A stretch of 64,000 bases of DNA from contig NC_087065.1 in NCBI RefSeq assembly GCF_963678635.1, forward strand, positions 8,085,209 to 8,149,208. Reading direction: 5' to 3'. Position 1 is the first letter of the stretch. Each line of letters opens with the position of its first letter. The notes under the pieces are model-generated. The model did no database searches and was not told where the DNA came from. It saw only the letters and a list, made by a program, of their open reading frames with translations. This DNA is from Symsagittifera roscoffensis. Lineage: Eukaryota; Xenacoelomorpha; Acoela; Convolutidae. Position numbers and translations under genes: made by a program. Positions 33,083 to 44,749 of this stretch are shown here, piece by piece.

Positions 33083-36000
33083 CAACAATTTTCATTAAAA
33101 TTCCAGAAAGTCTCAAATTACTAAATTTATTATATTAATTTAAAGTTCATACGTAATTGTCCTGAACCGTTTTGTTGGATTCAATATTGATACGGCAACC
33201 TATTTTTTCCCACACGTTTGTAGAAAAATAAGATGAAAATAAGAATTGTGTCCAATGTAAATCATGAGATTCTAAAGCCATATTGGTTGTAACTAAGCTG
33301 ATTATTAGACAAAACATGAACATTTGTTTGTAAAAGAAATTGTTTGTTGTTGAAAGCATTGGAGTAAGCCGATTTTAGAGGTTGGTCTATATATCTCTTA
33401 TGTTTTCTGGATATTTTTTTGTATTTTGTGGCAATTATTGAGTTTTTAAGATTACTTTGAGAAACAAAATTTTAAAATATTTAGTCATAGGAATAAAGAG
33501 CAATTGCTTTGTTTGATTACAACCATAGCTCAGAGCACAAAGTGGAAGATTGGAAGGTCAAGGTGGCTTAGCAATGAAATTGGTTAATTGTTTTGTATAC
33601 CCAAAAACAACAAAGCGGAAGTCATACTGTTTTCTATGTGCTTGTGCAATTGCTGGCAAAGTTAACAGCGTTATTGGAATTTTTTCCCAAAAACAATTTT
33701 CAAGTCCATAAAACTTGTAATTCAGCGAATTTGCATATTTAAATTTATTGGTAGATTTTTCCTCGAACGATTTTTTGCGGAGTGTGATTGCTACTGTTTG
33801 CTAGGACATTTTTCGAATCCTTCTTTAAATATTTTGATTCATCAAAGACTTTTCGCTTAAATGGCATATTTTTTTTCAATAATTTTAAAGCAGATATGAA
33901 AATTTTAGCTGCAGTTTTTTTTTCAATATGCGGTGGGAAATTTAAAACTTCTTCGTTCAGTTCACTCTAGGCAAATTTTGTAACACTGTATCACTCTTTT
34001 GATAATTTATTTCCATTTTCTCGGCTATAGGCCAAAAATGTGCCCAAAGGTCCATTTTCTTCAGATTTTAAAATAGCATTGTAATCTACCACAACCCGCA
34101 TCTAGTTTCAAGCGTTAATAATCGATTATAATTTGATTTTAGTACAGTCTTACCAAAATTGAGAAAAAAATGATTAAAACCAATTAATAATTGATTACAA
34201 CCTCTCTTTTTGAAATCAATTATAATCAAGTACAATACATTATAATCGATTATAATCGATTACTATAATCAAATTTCTAATTTATTTGTTTTGCAGAAAA
34301 ATCCATTGAAATTGATTATAATTGCTTATAATCCCTTTTGTTTGTTCATTTTGTCTTTGACCTTTCACCTGAATAGCTTTTATTTTATGTTTTACGTAGA
34401 CGCTGGCTTATGAGAAAAATCGGAAAAATTTTTTTTAATCAATTTTCAAATCAATTCACACTTATAATTTTTTTTTTCATTTCTTCTTGATTATAGCTGA
34501 TTCATGATGCATATTTAAGTTTTTTTGATAAACAAATATCAGCACACTGCTTTAGTTTCATGTTTTATATAGAACAACTGTATTTTACCTACCGCGAGAT
34601 TCTTTCAATTAAAATGAAGGTATCACTATGAAAATTTCGTGGTAAATCTTTGTGTTCAGAAAGTTTTGACAAAAAAAAGGATTATAACCTTTTACAATAG
34701 ATTAAAATTGATTATAAAAGATTATAAAAGATTTTCGGAAACGTTATAATCAATTATAATTGATTATAACTTATCATGACGCCACAAAAATGTTATCATT
34801 ATAATGGATTACAAATCGTTTAGACATCGAAACTTGGTGCTTATAATTAATTATAATTTTGATAAAATTACAATTATAATTTTAATAAAATTGATTATTT
34901 TCTCTTTTGACTGAGTGCGGAAAAATCAATACTGCAGATTTAAAAATTCACTTTGAAAACTTGATTGAGATATTAAACAAGTTATTCTTTCAACTGCCCT
35001 ACTCTCCGACCTCCCTTAAAGAGAAAAATAGTTGCTGCAGAAATTTTGATCAAACAAACGAAAAAGAAATGAAAGAAAAATAATTATTCTAATTTTTGTT
35101 TCACGCGCAATTTCATGCTCCTAGGAATGTTTTTAGCTTCCTGTTTGGTGATAATTATATTTTGAATTAAAAATGCAAACAAAACGCGTAATTTATCCAA
35201 ATTGGCCAAATAAGCATTTTCCAAAACCCGAAAAATAATCACATGTGGAACATATTGAAAATGAGAGCGAGCAATGTTATCCATTAGATGGCTTTAGAAA
35301 CTGTTGCCAAAACGCTCAGAGAAAAAACCTAAATTTGGCTGAATAAAAAATGAGACCTCAGTTTTAAGTATTTTTTCATTTTTTGGGAGTCGGTATAAAA
35401 AATTTCAGATGGAAAAAATTTCTGTCAAGAAGAAAACAGTTTGAAAAAACCACACCTATATTAAAACTCTATTGTTTCTTCAAACTAATGGAAAAACAAA
35501 ACTGTTCGTATAGTCTTGCTATTCCTCCTCGAAATCTTGCTTGTGCCGATTGCTCTATAAAGGTTTTTTTTTCAGCTGATTTTACGAATTAAAATTTATA
35601 ATTAAATTTATTTTTTAGACTGCCAAAAAATAATCGTAAGTGACTGGAGAATAAATTCGGTACGTTTTCATTAAAACTTGTAAGTTATCCAGAGCCCTTT
35701 TTGTTCTGTACAACATGGCTAAATTGACGGATTTTTAAGCCCAAAAACTTATAGAATATGACCACTGGTAAGAAAAATTCACTTACCGTTCCGCACAGGA
35801 GTTTCATGGGTCATAATTGACAATGTCAATTTAACTTCATTTTCCTTGAATTTCCTAAACAATTGATTTTAATTAAATTAAAAAAGATTGATATGGTTTT
35901 TTCCCAAAATTAGTCCAAAGTTTTAAAACGTTCCAGTAAGTTGCAAAATTGACGGTTGCTAGCCAATCGGTCATGATGAGGGAAGTTTTCGTTTTAAATT

Positions 36001-36260
36001 CAAATGTTTAAAAATTCGAATTGAACCAGTTATGTTTACTTTTCTTGCGAAAATTTTTTTTGGGTGTTTTTTGTAAGACTATGATCGGAAGGTTATGTGC
36101 TACTTGCAGTAATTGGTTATCTTTATTTTGATTTAAAAACGATTGCCTTGTTTTCTATTTTTTCGCTTCATAGTTCCTTTTTTTCTCATAGATTTTTTTA
36201 GTAATTTAAATTTTGCTGTTCTATTTTTACTTTTAACCCATTTGACAACCCCTACTTCCC
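33083..36260. other. Non-coding; cluster of TTATAATC motifs at 34120-34870
   Basis: No supported gene. Between about 34120 and 34870 the motif ATTATAATC or its variants (GATTATAATC, AATTATAATT) recurs more than a dozen times at irregular spacing on both strands. A decayed family A-like segment (GCGTAATTTATCCAAATTGG and on) lies near 35180-35350. Confidence 0.45.
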
Positions 36261-36798
36261 TCGGGTGTCATTTTTCAGCGATGCGACGCAATTATACAAC
36301 TTTTTGATCAAACTTTCAAAAAAGCCCCGTAAAAACGTCAATTTTGGCCGGTTTTTTCAAGAAAAATTCCAAACGTCAGGACACATTTCAGTTTCCCCCG
36401 CTCCACATTTCAATAACTCCCCCACCCCCTTTGTAGCACTACCCCCATACATCATTCCTGACGTTTAATTGAGGAGAAAGGATAAGTTTTAGGGGAATTA
36501 GTTTGGGGAGGGGTTAGTATGTGGGAGGGGAAGGGCTCGTATGGGGAGGGGGGAGGGGGGAGGGCTCGTATTGTGTTAATTGTGAGAGGGATATTTTTTT
36601 GAAAAAAAAATATGAAAGTGAGTAGGATACAAAATCAAATACGTTGTGAGAAACACATTGCAATATTCGAAAACAAATTGAATCTAATTTATACAGATTA
36701 CTCTCCATTATAATGGTTTTTAACGGAACTTTAAATTGATTTTAATCCAATTAAATTTTTTGAGGTTTAAAAATCAATTCAAGTTTTAAAAGTGTAAT

Positions 36799-37078
36799 CA
36801 GGAGCGGATATAGGATTTTCTCGAGGGTGGGGGACGGATTTTGTCGAAAATTGTCGAAAATAATATTTTATTTTTTACGCCGGCCGAATTGATTTTCTGA
36901 GCCCTCCCAAATCACTATAAATACCCCCATTTTGACCAAATTTTCTGCGTCGCAGGCAAGTTTTTGAAAAAACAGGCCAAAAAAGGCGTTTTTAGCCTTT
37001 TTATAGAAAATTTTGACAAACAAATCGCGTTTTTTCGGCGCGCGCTCCCATTCCCCCCCCCCCCCCAATCCGCTACTG
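36799..37078. mobile_element. hAT-like MITE with perfect 8-bp target duplication (family B reference copy)
   Basis: Terminal inverted repeats CAGGAGCGGAT and ATCCGCTACTG (10 of 11 matching) are flanked by the exact 8-bp duplication AGTGTAAT (36791-36798 and 37079-37086). CAG ends, a GCGGA core and 8-bp duplications are typical of hAT elements. It is 280 bp with no coding sequence, so it is non-autonomous. A C-run precedes the right end. Confidence 0.85.
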
Positions 37079-37680
37079 AGTGTAATTATAATCCCTTATA
37101 ATGGAACTATTTTTGACATGTTTCTCGTAAAACTCCAGTGCGGGTTTGAACTCGGAAAGTCAATATCATTGTTGGGGTAAAAAAATCTGTTATTTGATCC
37201 CCAAAACTGGTCTGAATAAAAAACCAACCCAGGAGAGCATAATCTGTGTTCGCTTAGAGAGCCAGAACATATTTTTGAGTAAATTTAGAAACAGGTATTG
37301 AACAAATTGTGTTGCCTCAACCAGAAATGTTTTTTTTTCTGTACAAGATTCAACTGCGTTCAGTACAGAAACTGGAACGTGATTTAATGAGTATTGCTTT
37401 TAAATCTCGAATGACCGTTTTATCCTACAGGTAGTTTAAAAAATCATATTTTAAATTGGAGTCAAATTTTAAACCATAAAACTGATATTTAAAAAAATGG
37501 TAAGTTTCTTCAATCACCGAATCCGCTCATGAACAAAAATTTGGCTGGTGAAATCTCTATTTGAATACCATCAATCGCCTAGTAGTATAGTAACCTGTCA
37601 GTTCCAGATAAATTAAAAGGGATTGGCTTAAGTGAAAGATTTGGCTTAATAGAAAGATTAGTAGAACACCACTCAGCCGT

Positions 37681-37700
37681 GGGGGGGGGGGGGGGGGGGG
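37681..37700. repeat. Poly-G run, 20 bases
   Basis: An uninterrupted G20, preceded by GCCGT. It is likely length-variable and a possible assembly weak point. Confidence 0.9.
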
Positions 37701-37749
37701 ATTTCAAGTGCATGTAAAAATATTTGGCAGGTCAACTTCGCTGGTTGAC

Positions 37750-38159
37750 TCAAGCATGAAAACATACGTCACAGCAATATCTGCTAGCATTAAAAGGAAT
37801 TTTGAAAAGTTTTTTTTCAATGTCTGATCTTGAATTGAAATAATTGGAATAACCCTCAATACCGTCTAATTGAGAGACTTGCCTCTTGTTGCCTTGCCGT
37901 CCGAATTTCCTGTCATAGTTCAGAAGAAGGAAACGTGTTACCATATAAGACATGTACGGAAACGCCAAGCAGCGTTGTTGGAAAACCTGAAAAAAAAGTG
38001 AAAGTGATAGCAATACACAAAGGCAGAAACAAGAATGATCTGATTAAATGTTTGACAAAAACTTGCCAAATACTGGTAATAAAGAGATTGGTCTAAGAAA
38101 GGACCAATCTCTTTCATAATGGTGTTTGGCAAATTTTGCGAGAAGCTAATATTCATCAC
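37750..38159 (-). CDS. Possible exon pair, unknown protein
   Basis: On the minus strand a stretch encoding FSQNLPNTIMKEIGPFLDQ ends at a weak donor (GCAA/GTTTTT at 38063). A strong acceptor (TTTTTTTTCAG before 37986) opens a stretch encoding VFQQRCLAFPYMSYMVTRF and NYDRKFGRQGNKRQVSQLDG. The two frames do not join in phase for the better second reading, so the model is doubtful. The first stretch contains a perfect 13-bp hairpin. No family is recognised. Confidence 0.2.
38081..38114. repeat. Perfect 13-bp inverted repeat (hairpin)
   Basis: AAAGAGATTGGTC, an 8-nt loop, then its exact reverse complement GACCAATCTCTTT. Confidence 0.8.
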
Positions 38160-39204
38160 GTTGAATTAAATTTCCATATACTTTTTAAAAAAACTAAAAA
38201 TAAGCATTATTGATGCTCTTCTATCGTGTTTTGAACAAAACATGTTTCGTTGAACTAATCAATCTACAGCTTTTTTAGGCTCAGAAACAGTTTTTTTTTA
38301 AAAAACGTTTGTGTTTTTTTTGCCAATTCTACAATTTTGTTTTATCAATCACGAATCAACTGACAAAATCTTAGAAAATTTTTACTATCTAAGAACTATT
38401 TTATATCTAAGCAGCTTACATTTTCTATACCTAAAAAAACTCAGAAATGGTTAAAAAAAAATCTTATTAGCGGAGACCTAAACTGTTTCAATCACAATTT
38501 TTAGTTAAATATGTTCAAGAAAAACTGATTTTATACTCAAAAGGGTTCAGTAGTTAAGCTATACTGAGTCTGTAAATAACCCTTTCAATTTGTTTCGACT
38601 AAACTTTTTTTGTTTTTTTTCCCTCTTAAGCCATCAATTTCTAATCCTACCAGAATTTTCTAATACCTAAAGATATTATTTTTTAATATTTAGAAAAAAA
38701 ATTGATCTCTACTCTCAAGTTTTGCTTCATTGCCAAGGATCCAATAGCAATGATCTTTTATTTTTGCTTTGAGAGGCTTGAAAACGTACAACCTATTAAT
38801 GTTAAGGCACTTTCTTAGGTGATGCTTTTGTAGAAGACTTCCTCACTTTTAATTTTGTTGGTGTAATTACCTCACTTGGAAAGAAATTACTATTGACATT
38901 CGGTTTACGCAACATGTGATAATATTATGATATGTATGTTGATAAGTATAGTTATCTAAAGAAAAGTAGCGAAAAAGTTACACATTTTATTAAAAAGAAC
39001 AATCTGCCAATTTAGAAAAAACTCTATTTGAATTTTGAACTTTCAAACGACTTTGTGACATTATTTTCGTTAACTAACTAAGACTTGGGGGCAAAAAATT
39101 TCTAATAGGCAGATGCTCTTTTTAATTAATTCTGTCTGTTGGATTTTCTTCCTACTTTTTAAATCTAACAGTTTGATTCTCATGAGTAGACACTCAGTTT
39201 GATC

Positions 39205-39441
39205 TCACGAGTTGTTTGTTCTTGTGATCTGTCCTTGTGTTCGATCGAACCTCCCTTCTTCAATCATTTTAACTGCTGTAGCAAGTTGGCTTTCTCCTGT
39301 CCATCTACTTATAATTTCTTTCACAAGAGGAATCGCAGTTCCGCCAAATTCCAATGGACTCTTTCTGTAAAGAGCGAGTCCACTGCGTCTTTCTATGATA
39401 AGTTTGACAGTATGGTCTCTCAAGCGATCTATGCCAACGCG
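39205..39441 (-). CDS. Candidate terminal exon, unknown protein
   Basis: An open stretch runs from a good acceptor (AACTTTACAG before 39441) to TGA at 39205, 78 codons in phase 0. The peptide looks protein-like and not biased: RVGIDRLRDHTVKLIIERRS, then LALYRKSPLEFGGTAIPLVK and ATAVKMIEEGRFDR. Composition is richer in G+C than the flanks. I do not recognise the family and found no preceding exon. The opposite strand is also open but less protein-like. Confidence 0.4.
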   Translation of the reverse strand, partial: RVGIDRLRDHTVKLIIERRSGLALYRKSPLEFGGTAIPLVKEIISRWTGESQLATAVKMIEEGRFDRTQGQITRTNNS

Positions 39442-40213
39442 CTGTAAAGTTTGTTCCAGAAGTTTGTGATAATCAGATGTTTGATATACAAATCTGAAGT
39501 TTTATTTAAATTCATATCTGTTCACCCAATTTAGAAATATTTTTTGTCTGACTTTTGAAACAACATAAAAACATTTGAATTTTGTAAGAATTTCTTGAAA
39601 ATAATTCGAAGTCAGTTAATTGTTTCTTTATTTATTTGCAATAACAGAAATCTAAAAAATACGCTTTTTTTCAAAATTAAAAGAAATAAGTATTCCACAA
39701 CTTCTGCAAAGTCGCAGCAAAAAGTATTTGCCATGAAGAGTATAAATATATTTTTGCACCAAGAAATCGAGCTGTTTGAATGCAAATTGCCTGTTCGAGG
39801 CAATTCTTTTTCTGATAATTTTGAATCACAATTTATTTCTTAAAATTTCTGGGTGAAAAATCAAAGATTTCTGTTTGTGCCTGCAAATCCAGAATCTCCA
39901 CCGCCACTTTTGCCTAATCGTCGATTGAATTTTACAAAACTGATGAAATTCGCAAAATTTCTAAGTTGGAATTGTGTTCAGTATTTTTCGAACCAATTAT
40001 ACCATTGAACCAAAGCTGAGAAGGCTAAAATTGAAATAAACGGGGAAGATTCAGAAAAAATTAACAATACAAAACCTCTTTTGGATCAAACAATACTAAT
40101 AAAATCTTTAATATATTACTCGATACAGCATAAACTAATCTTATTTATTTTTGCTTTACTAATGGTTGGTGCTATTACATTGATAACAGTTGTCGCAATT
40201 TCTTAAAAGCGAG

Positions 40214-40446
40214 TTAACAAAAAAAATCCCGGGATATCGTGCTACGGGAAAATTCGACACAACACGGATCTGCTAGACAACAAAAATGTCTCGGTTTCTG
40301 GGTGAACAGATGTGAATTTGATAAATACTCATTGCGGGTCCAGTTGAATATTTGGAGCAATTCGAGACGGGGACATTTCTTAAGAGTTCCGATGATGAAA
40401 TCTGCCAAATTCATGCCCGTTTCCGTCAGAACGTCTCGGGGCGCAA
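40214..40446 (-). CDS. Candidate terminal exon, unknown protein
   Basis: It begins after a good acceptor (TTGCGTTTCAG before 40446), starts with two bases of a split codon, and ends at TAA 40214, about 77 codons. The peptide begins APRDVLTETGMNLADFIIGT, continues LKKCPRLELLQIFNWTRNEY and has a Cys-rich part (HFCCLADPCC). It is GC-richer than its surroundings. Family unknown. It has its own stop, so it does not join the candidate exon at 39205-39441. Confidence 0.35.
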
Positions 40447-42290
40447 CTGAAACGCAAACAGGCTAAAAAATTTGTTAAAAATTGAAATGATTAAATGGTT
40501 TGGCTTTGACAATAAAAAGCATGCTTTGATTTCTAAAAACATGCCTTCTCAAAGCTAATACAGTAAAAAAAAACAAGACAAAGAAAAACAGAGATACGTT
40601 TATTTCAGGTACAATTCCTCATACGGTTTCCGTGCATTCTAATCAACAGAACACACCCCCCCCCCCCCGTTATTCCCAAAAAATTTAGAGGAACATGTGT
40701 TTTTCTTCAGAAATTCACTTTGAGCTTAAAAAATTATCCGATCCAATTAATGAAACATTACAGAAGAAAAAATTCCATCAAGATGAAAAAGCCTACAAAT
40801 GCAATTACAGATCATAACAAGGAAAACTGGCTGTGAAAGTGGCATAAAGTGTTGAAAGTAGCACTAAAACACTGATTTAAGAAAAAATCAGGAACCTTTT
40901 TTTTTGTAAAATTGAAGATCTCAGATTTCGTATTTCATTTGATAAAAAGGGCAGTGCTGTGTAACCAAATTGGGTTCGTTAACTGTCCCCTCACTGTTTC
41001 TGGTGCTTCATATTTAAATTCTTGTTATTTGCGTATTTACCATTAACAATGAGAAATAAATTCTTTCTTTCGTATAAATTGTTCTTAAGATTTTGCAATT
41101 TGTTTTCTTTTTAAATTTTAGGTTACTATTTTAAAATGAAGAATGGCTTAAATAGATGAAAAAGCATTAGAATGAGAAGTAAAGACCACTAAAAACGTGA
41201 AAATAGCAGTAGTCAAATAACGTCAAAATTGTAGGGAAGAGCTGCTCAGGTATGATCTAATTTAACCTGAAAATTAAAAAAAATACAGCTCAAAATACGA
41301 CAAGTTTTCGACACTAACATTTTCTTTGGAATCCGGCCATCAGAAATTTACTATTACACCAAATTTATCCATCTGGAAGATTTTTCGGGGTAGTCAAAAT
41401 CCAGAAACACTATACCTAATGAATAGTTTCTTCTAGTCACATATAATGTGTTTGGAACGAAACCTCATAGAAGAAAAACTGCACCCATTATTGATTTTCT
41501 ATTATAAGTAAAATGGATTTTCTATTCAAACTGCTATTCAAAATTTTATGCGGAGGGGCAGGAAATTTTACATTTATCCCTGCATTCTATTAAAATGTTT
41601 TAAAATCTTTACCGTCACTTTTTCTGCAAACTATGCATAGTTTCCAGAAAAAGTGGTGGCAAGATTTTAAAAAACTTTAATAGAATGCAGAGATAAAATG
41701 TAAAATTTCCTCCCCCTCCCCATAAAATTTTGAAAAGCAATTTGTGTTTTAATATCTAGTACTTTTTATTATGATGGAAAAAATACCAAACCTTTTAGAT
41801 AACATCAACATGAAAAACCTACTTTGCTAGATCTGACTCTCTTGGCTATCCAGCAGAAGTATATTCATCTTTATTGATTTTTGAAGATTTTACCTTGTTG
41901 AAACTTTGTTGGGCTGTGTAAGAGGCTTCTTTTGATATAAGTTTCTCATGAATTTTTGTGGTAGTTTCAACTTTTTTCTTGGTTAATTTAAAAAAATCAA
42001 ATTGACCCATTTTTGAGGTAAAATTTTGGTTGCGAATTTCCTGAAATGAATTGCATCCTAATGTTTTTGTTAAAGTTCTAAGTAAAGTTTGTTCTTTTTA
42101 ATTTTTGTATAATGTTGACCTATTTTGATAAAAACGCTTAAGCCCTGGAATACTCAAAAACCCAGTCTGGCATACGAGGGCGCAATACTAAGTTGATGAG
42201 TGCTGCAATTCTGTCCTTATTTTCTATTCTGTTCAATATATGTGACTGTTTTAACTTTCCTGCAAAAAACACCAGTTTAAAAAATGGCTC
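40447..42290. other. Non-coding, with a long palindrome (separate entry)
   Basis: No supported gene. A C-run lies near 40650. Confidence 0.5.
41539..41732. repeat. Gapless 194-bp palindrome (two 97-bp arms)
   Basis: The left arm starts CAAAATTTTATGCGGAGGGG and the right arm is its reverse complement with roughly 90% identity. The centre is CTATGCATAG (between 41635 and 41636), with no spacer. Weaker pairing may extend some 20-40 bp further out. No ORF. It could be a foldback element or a source of long hairpin RNA. Confidence 0.85.
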
Positions 42291-42295
42291 CTAAC

Positions 42296-43320
42296 CAGGG
42301 GCGGATTTGGGAGGGGTTGACGCCTCTTTCTCAGAGTTTCGAACCTTTTTGCTACTTTTTAAGAAACATATTTTTGGCTAACCGACCCTACAATGTTTCT
42401 ATAAGTGCCAACAATCACTAATTCTGAGTGAGAACGCGCACAAAAAAGGCGGCCTTTCAGTCAACACTTTCCAAAAAAAACTCAAAAATTCGACTGCCGT
42501 GCAAAATTGTTTTGGCGAACTACGGTCTGTTAGTGTTCTACGAGTTCTCAGAAACTCAGTTTGGTCGACCTTAATAATCGAATTTTTTTTTGAAAAACCA
42601 CCTCGAGAAAATCCTGTTTAACCTTGCTCATGGTTATAGTTTTTTCCGGAGTGATTAGTTTTATAAGAGTAAAAAGAACTAACAGAAGCAACTAATTTTC
42701 TACCAATTTTAAGGCTCAATTCTGATAGCGTCAAGACTATCCATGTTACATGTCGTGAGCAGTAGCGCTCTTCTTCTCAAAGAATCGACTCTCTGCCGAC
42801 GCAAAGCCCCCCCTTCATACTACTTTGAGATAACAATTTTTTTTACAATTTTTTCTAAAGGTGCCTTTGGCGCAAATACTTTTTTATTCTGAGGGAGTTG
42901 CGCGCGCCGAAAAAACGCGGCGAAAAAAGTTTGATCAAAATAGGGTTTTTGCTAGGGGTGGATATAGGATTTTCTGGAGGTGAGCGGATTTTTCAAAAAA
43001 TGCCGAAAATTTTGTCGACTTTTTTATTTTTTAAAGTTCGGCAGAACTAATTTTCTGATTTTCCGAGCACTTCCAAAGCACTTAACTAAAATAGCCTAAT
43101 TTTGGCCAAGTTTTCAGATACTTTTTCAAAAAGTGCCAGCTCTCTCATCAAATTTAGTGTCAAATGAGAATTTTTATTGATTTGTTTTAGTATTTCTAGA
43201 GATGTTTTAGAGTCAGCGAGCCAAGAATGGCGGTCTTAAAATAAATCCAAAGGCGGACCCAAAATTGGGTAGCCAAGGGGCCGAATCTCATCTCGAGAAA
43301 ATTTGATCAAATTGAGAAGT
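42296..43320. repeat. Two or more decayed hAT-like (family B) copies
   Basis: A left terminus CAGGGGCGGATTTGG lies at 42296 and a second start-like block (TAGGGGTGGATATAGGATTT) near 42954. Between and after them are the family's GTTGCGCGCGCCGAAAAAACG, TCGACTCTCTGCCGAC and CAAAGGCGGACCC blocks. Target duplications were not found, so edges are approximate. Confidence 0.55.
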
Positions 43321-43371
43321 TAAGGAAAAGATGGGCGAAATGAAAATACTTTTGAAATCAGAAATCGAAAA

Positions 43372-44185
43372 ATGTCAGGCCCGGTTTCAAAATATGTATC
43401 AGCGTCGGTTAAAAGTATGTATCAAATTATGACAAAAAAAGTATTAACGTCGGTTAAAAATACGTATCAAAATATAGCAAAATGTGTATCAGCGTCGGTT
43501 ATAAATATGTATCAAACTCAGACAAAATATGTATTAACGACGTTAAAAAGACGTATCAAAATATGGCCAAACGTGTATCAGCGTCGTTTAAAACTGTATC
43601 GAAAACGACAAAGTACGTATCAGCGTCAGGCCCGGTTTCAAAATATATATCAGCGCCGGGCAAATCATGTGTCAAAGTAAGTCAAAATATGTATCAGAAT
43701 TGTTTAAGAATATGTATCAACGTATGGTCCGATTTCAAAATATGTGTCAGCGTCGGTTAAAAATTTTTATCAAAATATGGCAAAAAATGTACCAGCGTCA
43801 GGCCGGTTTGAAAATATGTATCAGCGTCGGGCAAAATATGTGTCAAATTAAATCAAAATATCTATCAGAATTGATTTATAATATGTATTAAAATATGACA
43901 AAATATGTATCAGCGTCGCTTAAAAATGTATCAAAAAATGACAAAATACGTATCAGCGTCAGGCCTGGTTTCAAAATATGTATCAGCGTCGGGCAAAATA
44001 TGTGTCAAAATAAGTCAAAATATGTATCAGAATTGGTTAAAAGTATGTATCAAAATATGACAAAATGTGTATCAGCGTCAGGTCCGGTTTCAACATATGT
44101 ATCAGCATCGGTTAAAAACATTTATCAAAAAATGGCAAAGAATGTATCAGCGTCAGGCCGGTTTGAAAATATGTATCAGCGTCTG
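43372..44185. repeat. 45-bp minisatellite (about 18 units with higher-order pattern)
   Basis: Diverged units are built from GTATCAGCGTC, GGTTAAAAATAT, GTATCAAAATATGACAAAATAT (total 45 bp, 15 codons). Every few units the GCGTCAGGCCCGGTTTCAAA variant occurs, giving a longer-range pattern. Because 45 is divisible by three, long open frames of Val-Ser-Ala-Ser-Val-Lys type appear in several phases; these are repeat artefacts, not genes. The array ends about 40 bp from a family A copy. Confidence 0.85.
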
Positions 44186-44223
44186 AAACTCAGTATTAAA
44201 GCATGTTTGAGTTTGCCATGCTT

Positions 44224-44749
44224 GTTTTTCCGACTTTCGAAGAAAGCGGAATATTTATGTTTGGTGCGGTTTTTTTATTCAGTCAATTTTCGTTGTTCGA
44301 AATAATAGATGTTAACAACTTAATAAAAAAATTTTATACCCCATTGAAAATATCGACTTCCTGAAATCAATTTGAAAACACGTTTTATGTCCGATCAAAA
44401 TTCTGGGAGTTTTGTTTTGCATAGTTCTGGGAATTGAATTTTGCCAATTTGGCCATCTCTGGACTAATTTATGCGCGTTTTGAATATTTTATTCATAACG
44501 CTGAAAGCGTAACGCAAATTATTTATGCATGCCGAAATATACCGCACAACAAAATGGTTCCAAATTGAATTCAGGCAAGCTAACCGATCGTATATTAATT
44601 TCGTACGACTCAAATTGTCACACTTGATCTTTGATATTGTCCAAAATTTATAGTTTTTCAGTATTTTCTTTTCCCAAAAACCTCTTCGATATAGATTAAG
44701 GGGCAGTCTGAACATTCAGAGCTTTGCCCTGATATACGAGCAGTCTTGT
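44224..44749 (-). repeat. Family A repeat, diverged subfamily, tandem with the next copy
   Basis: Both ends are recognisable: TCAGAGCTTTGCCCTGA and ACGAGCAGTCTTGT at the high-coordinate side, and CCGACTTTCGAAGAAAGCGG at the low side. The body has changed, for example GAATAAAAAAACCGCACC where the main family has GAAGAAAAAAACCCACC. It abuts the next copy head-to-tail. Confidence 0.75.

Noticed and set aside
43372-44305. Several overlapping ORFs rich in Val-Ser-Ala and Met-Tyr-Gln
   Set aside because: They arise because the minisatellite unit (45 bp) is divisible by three; similar peptides appear in more than one frame.
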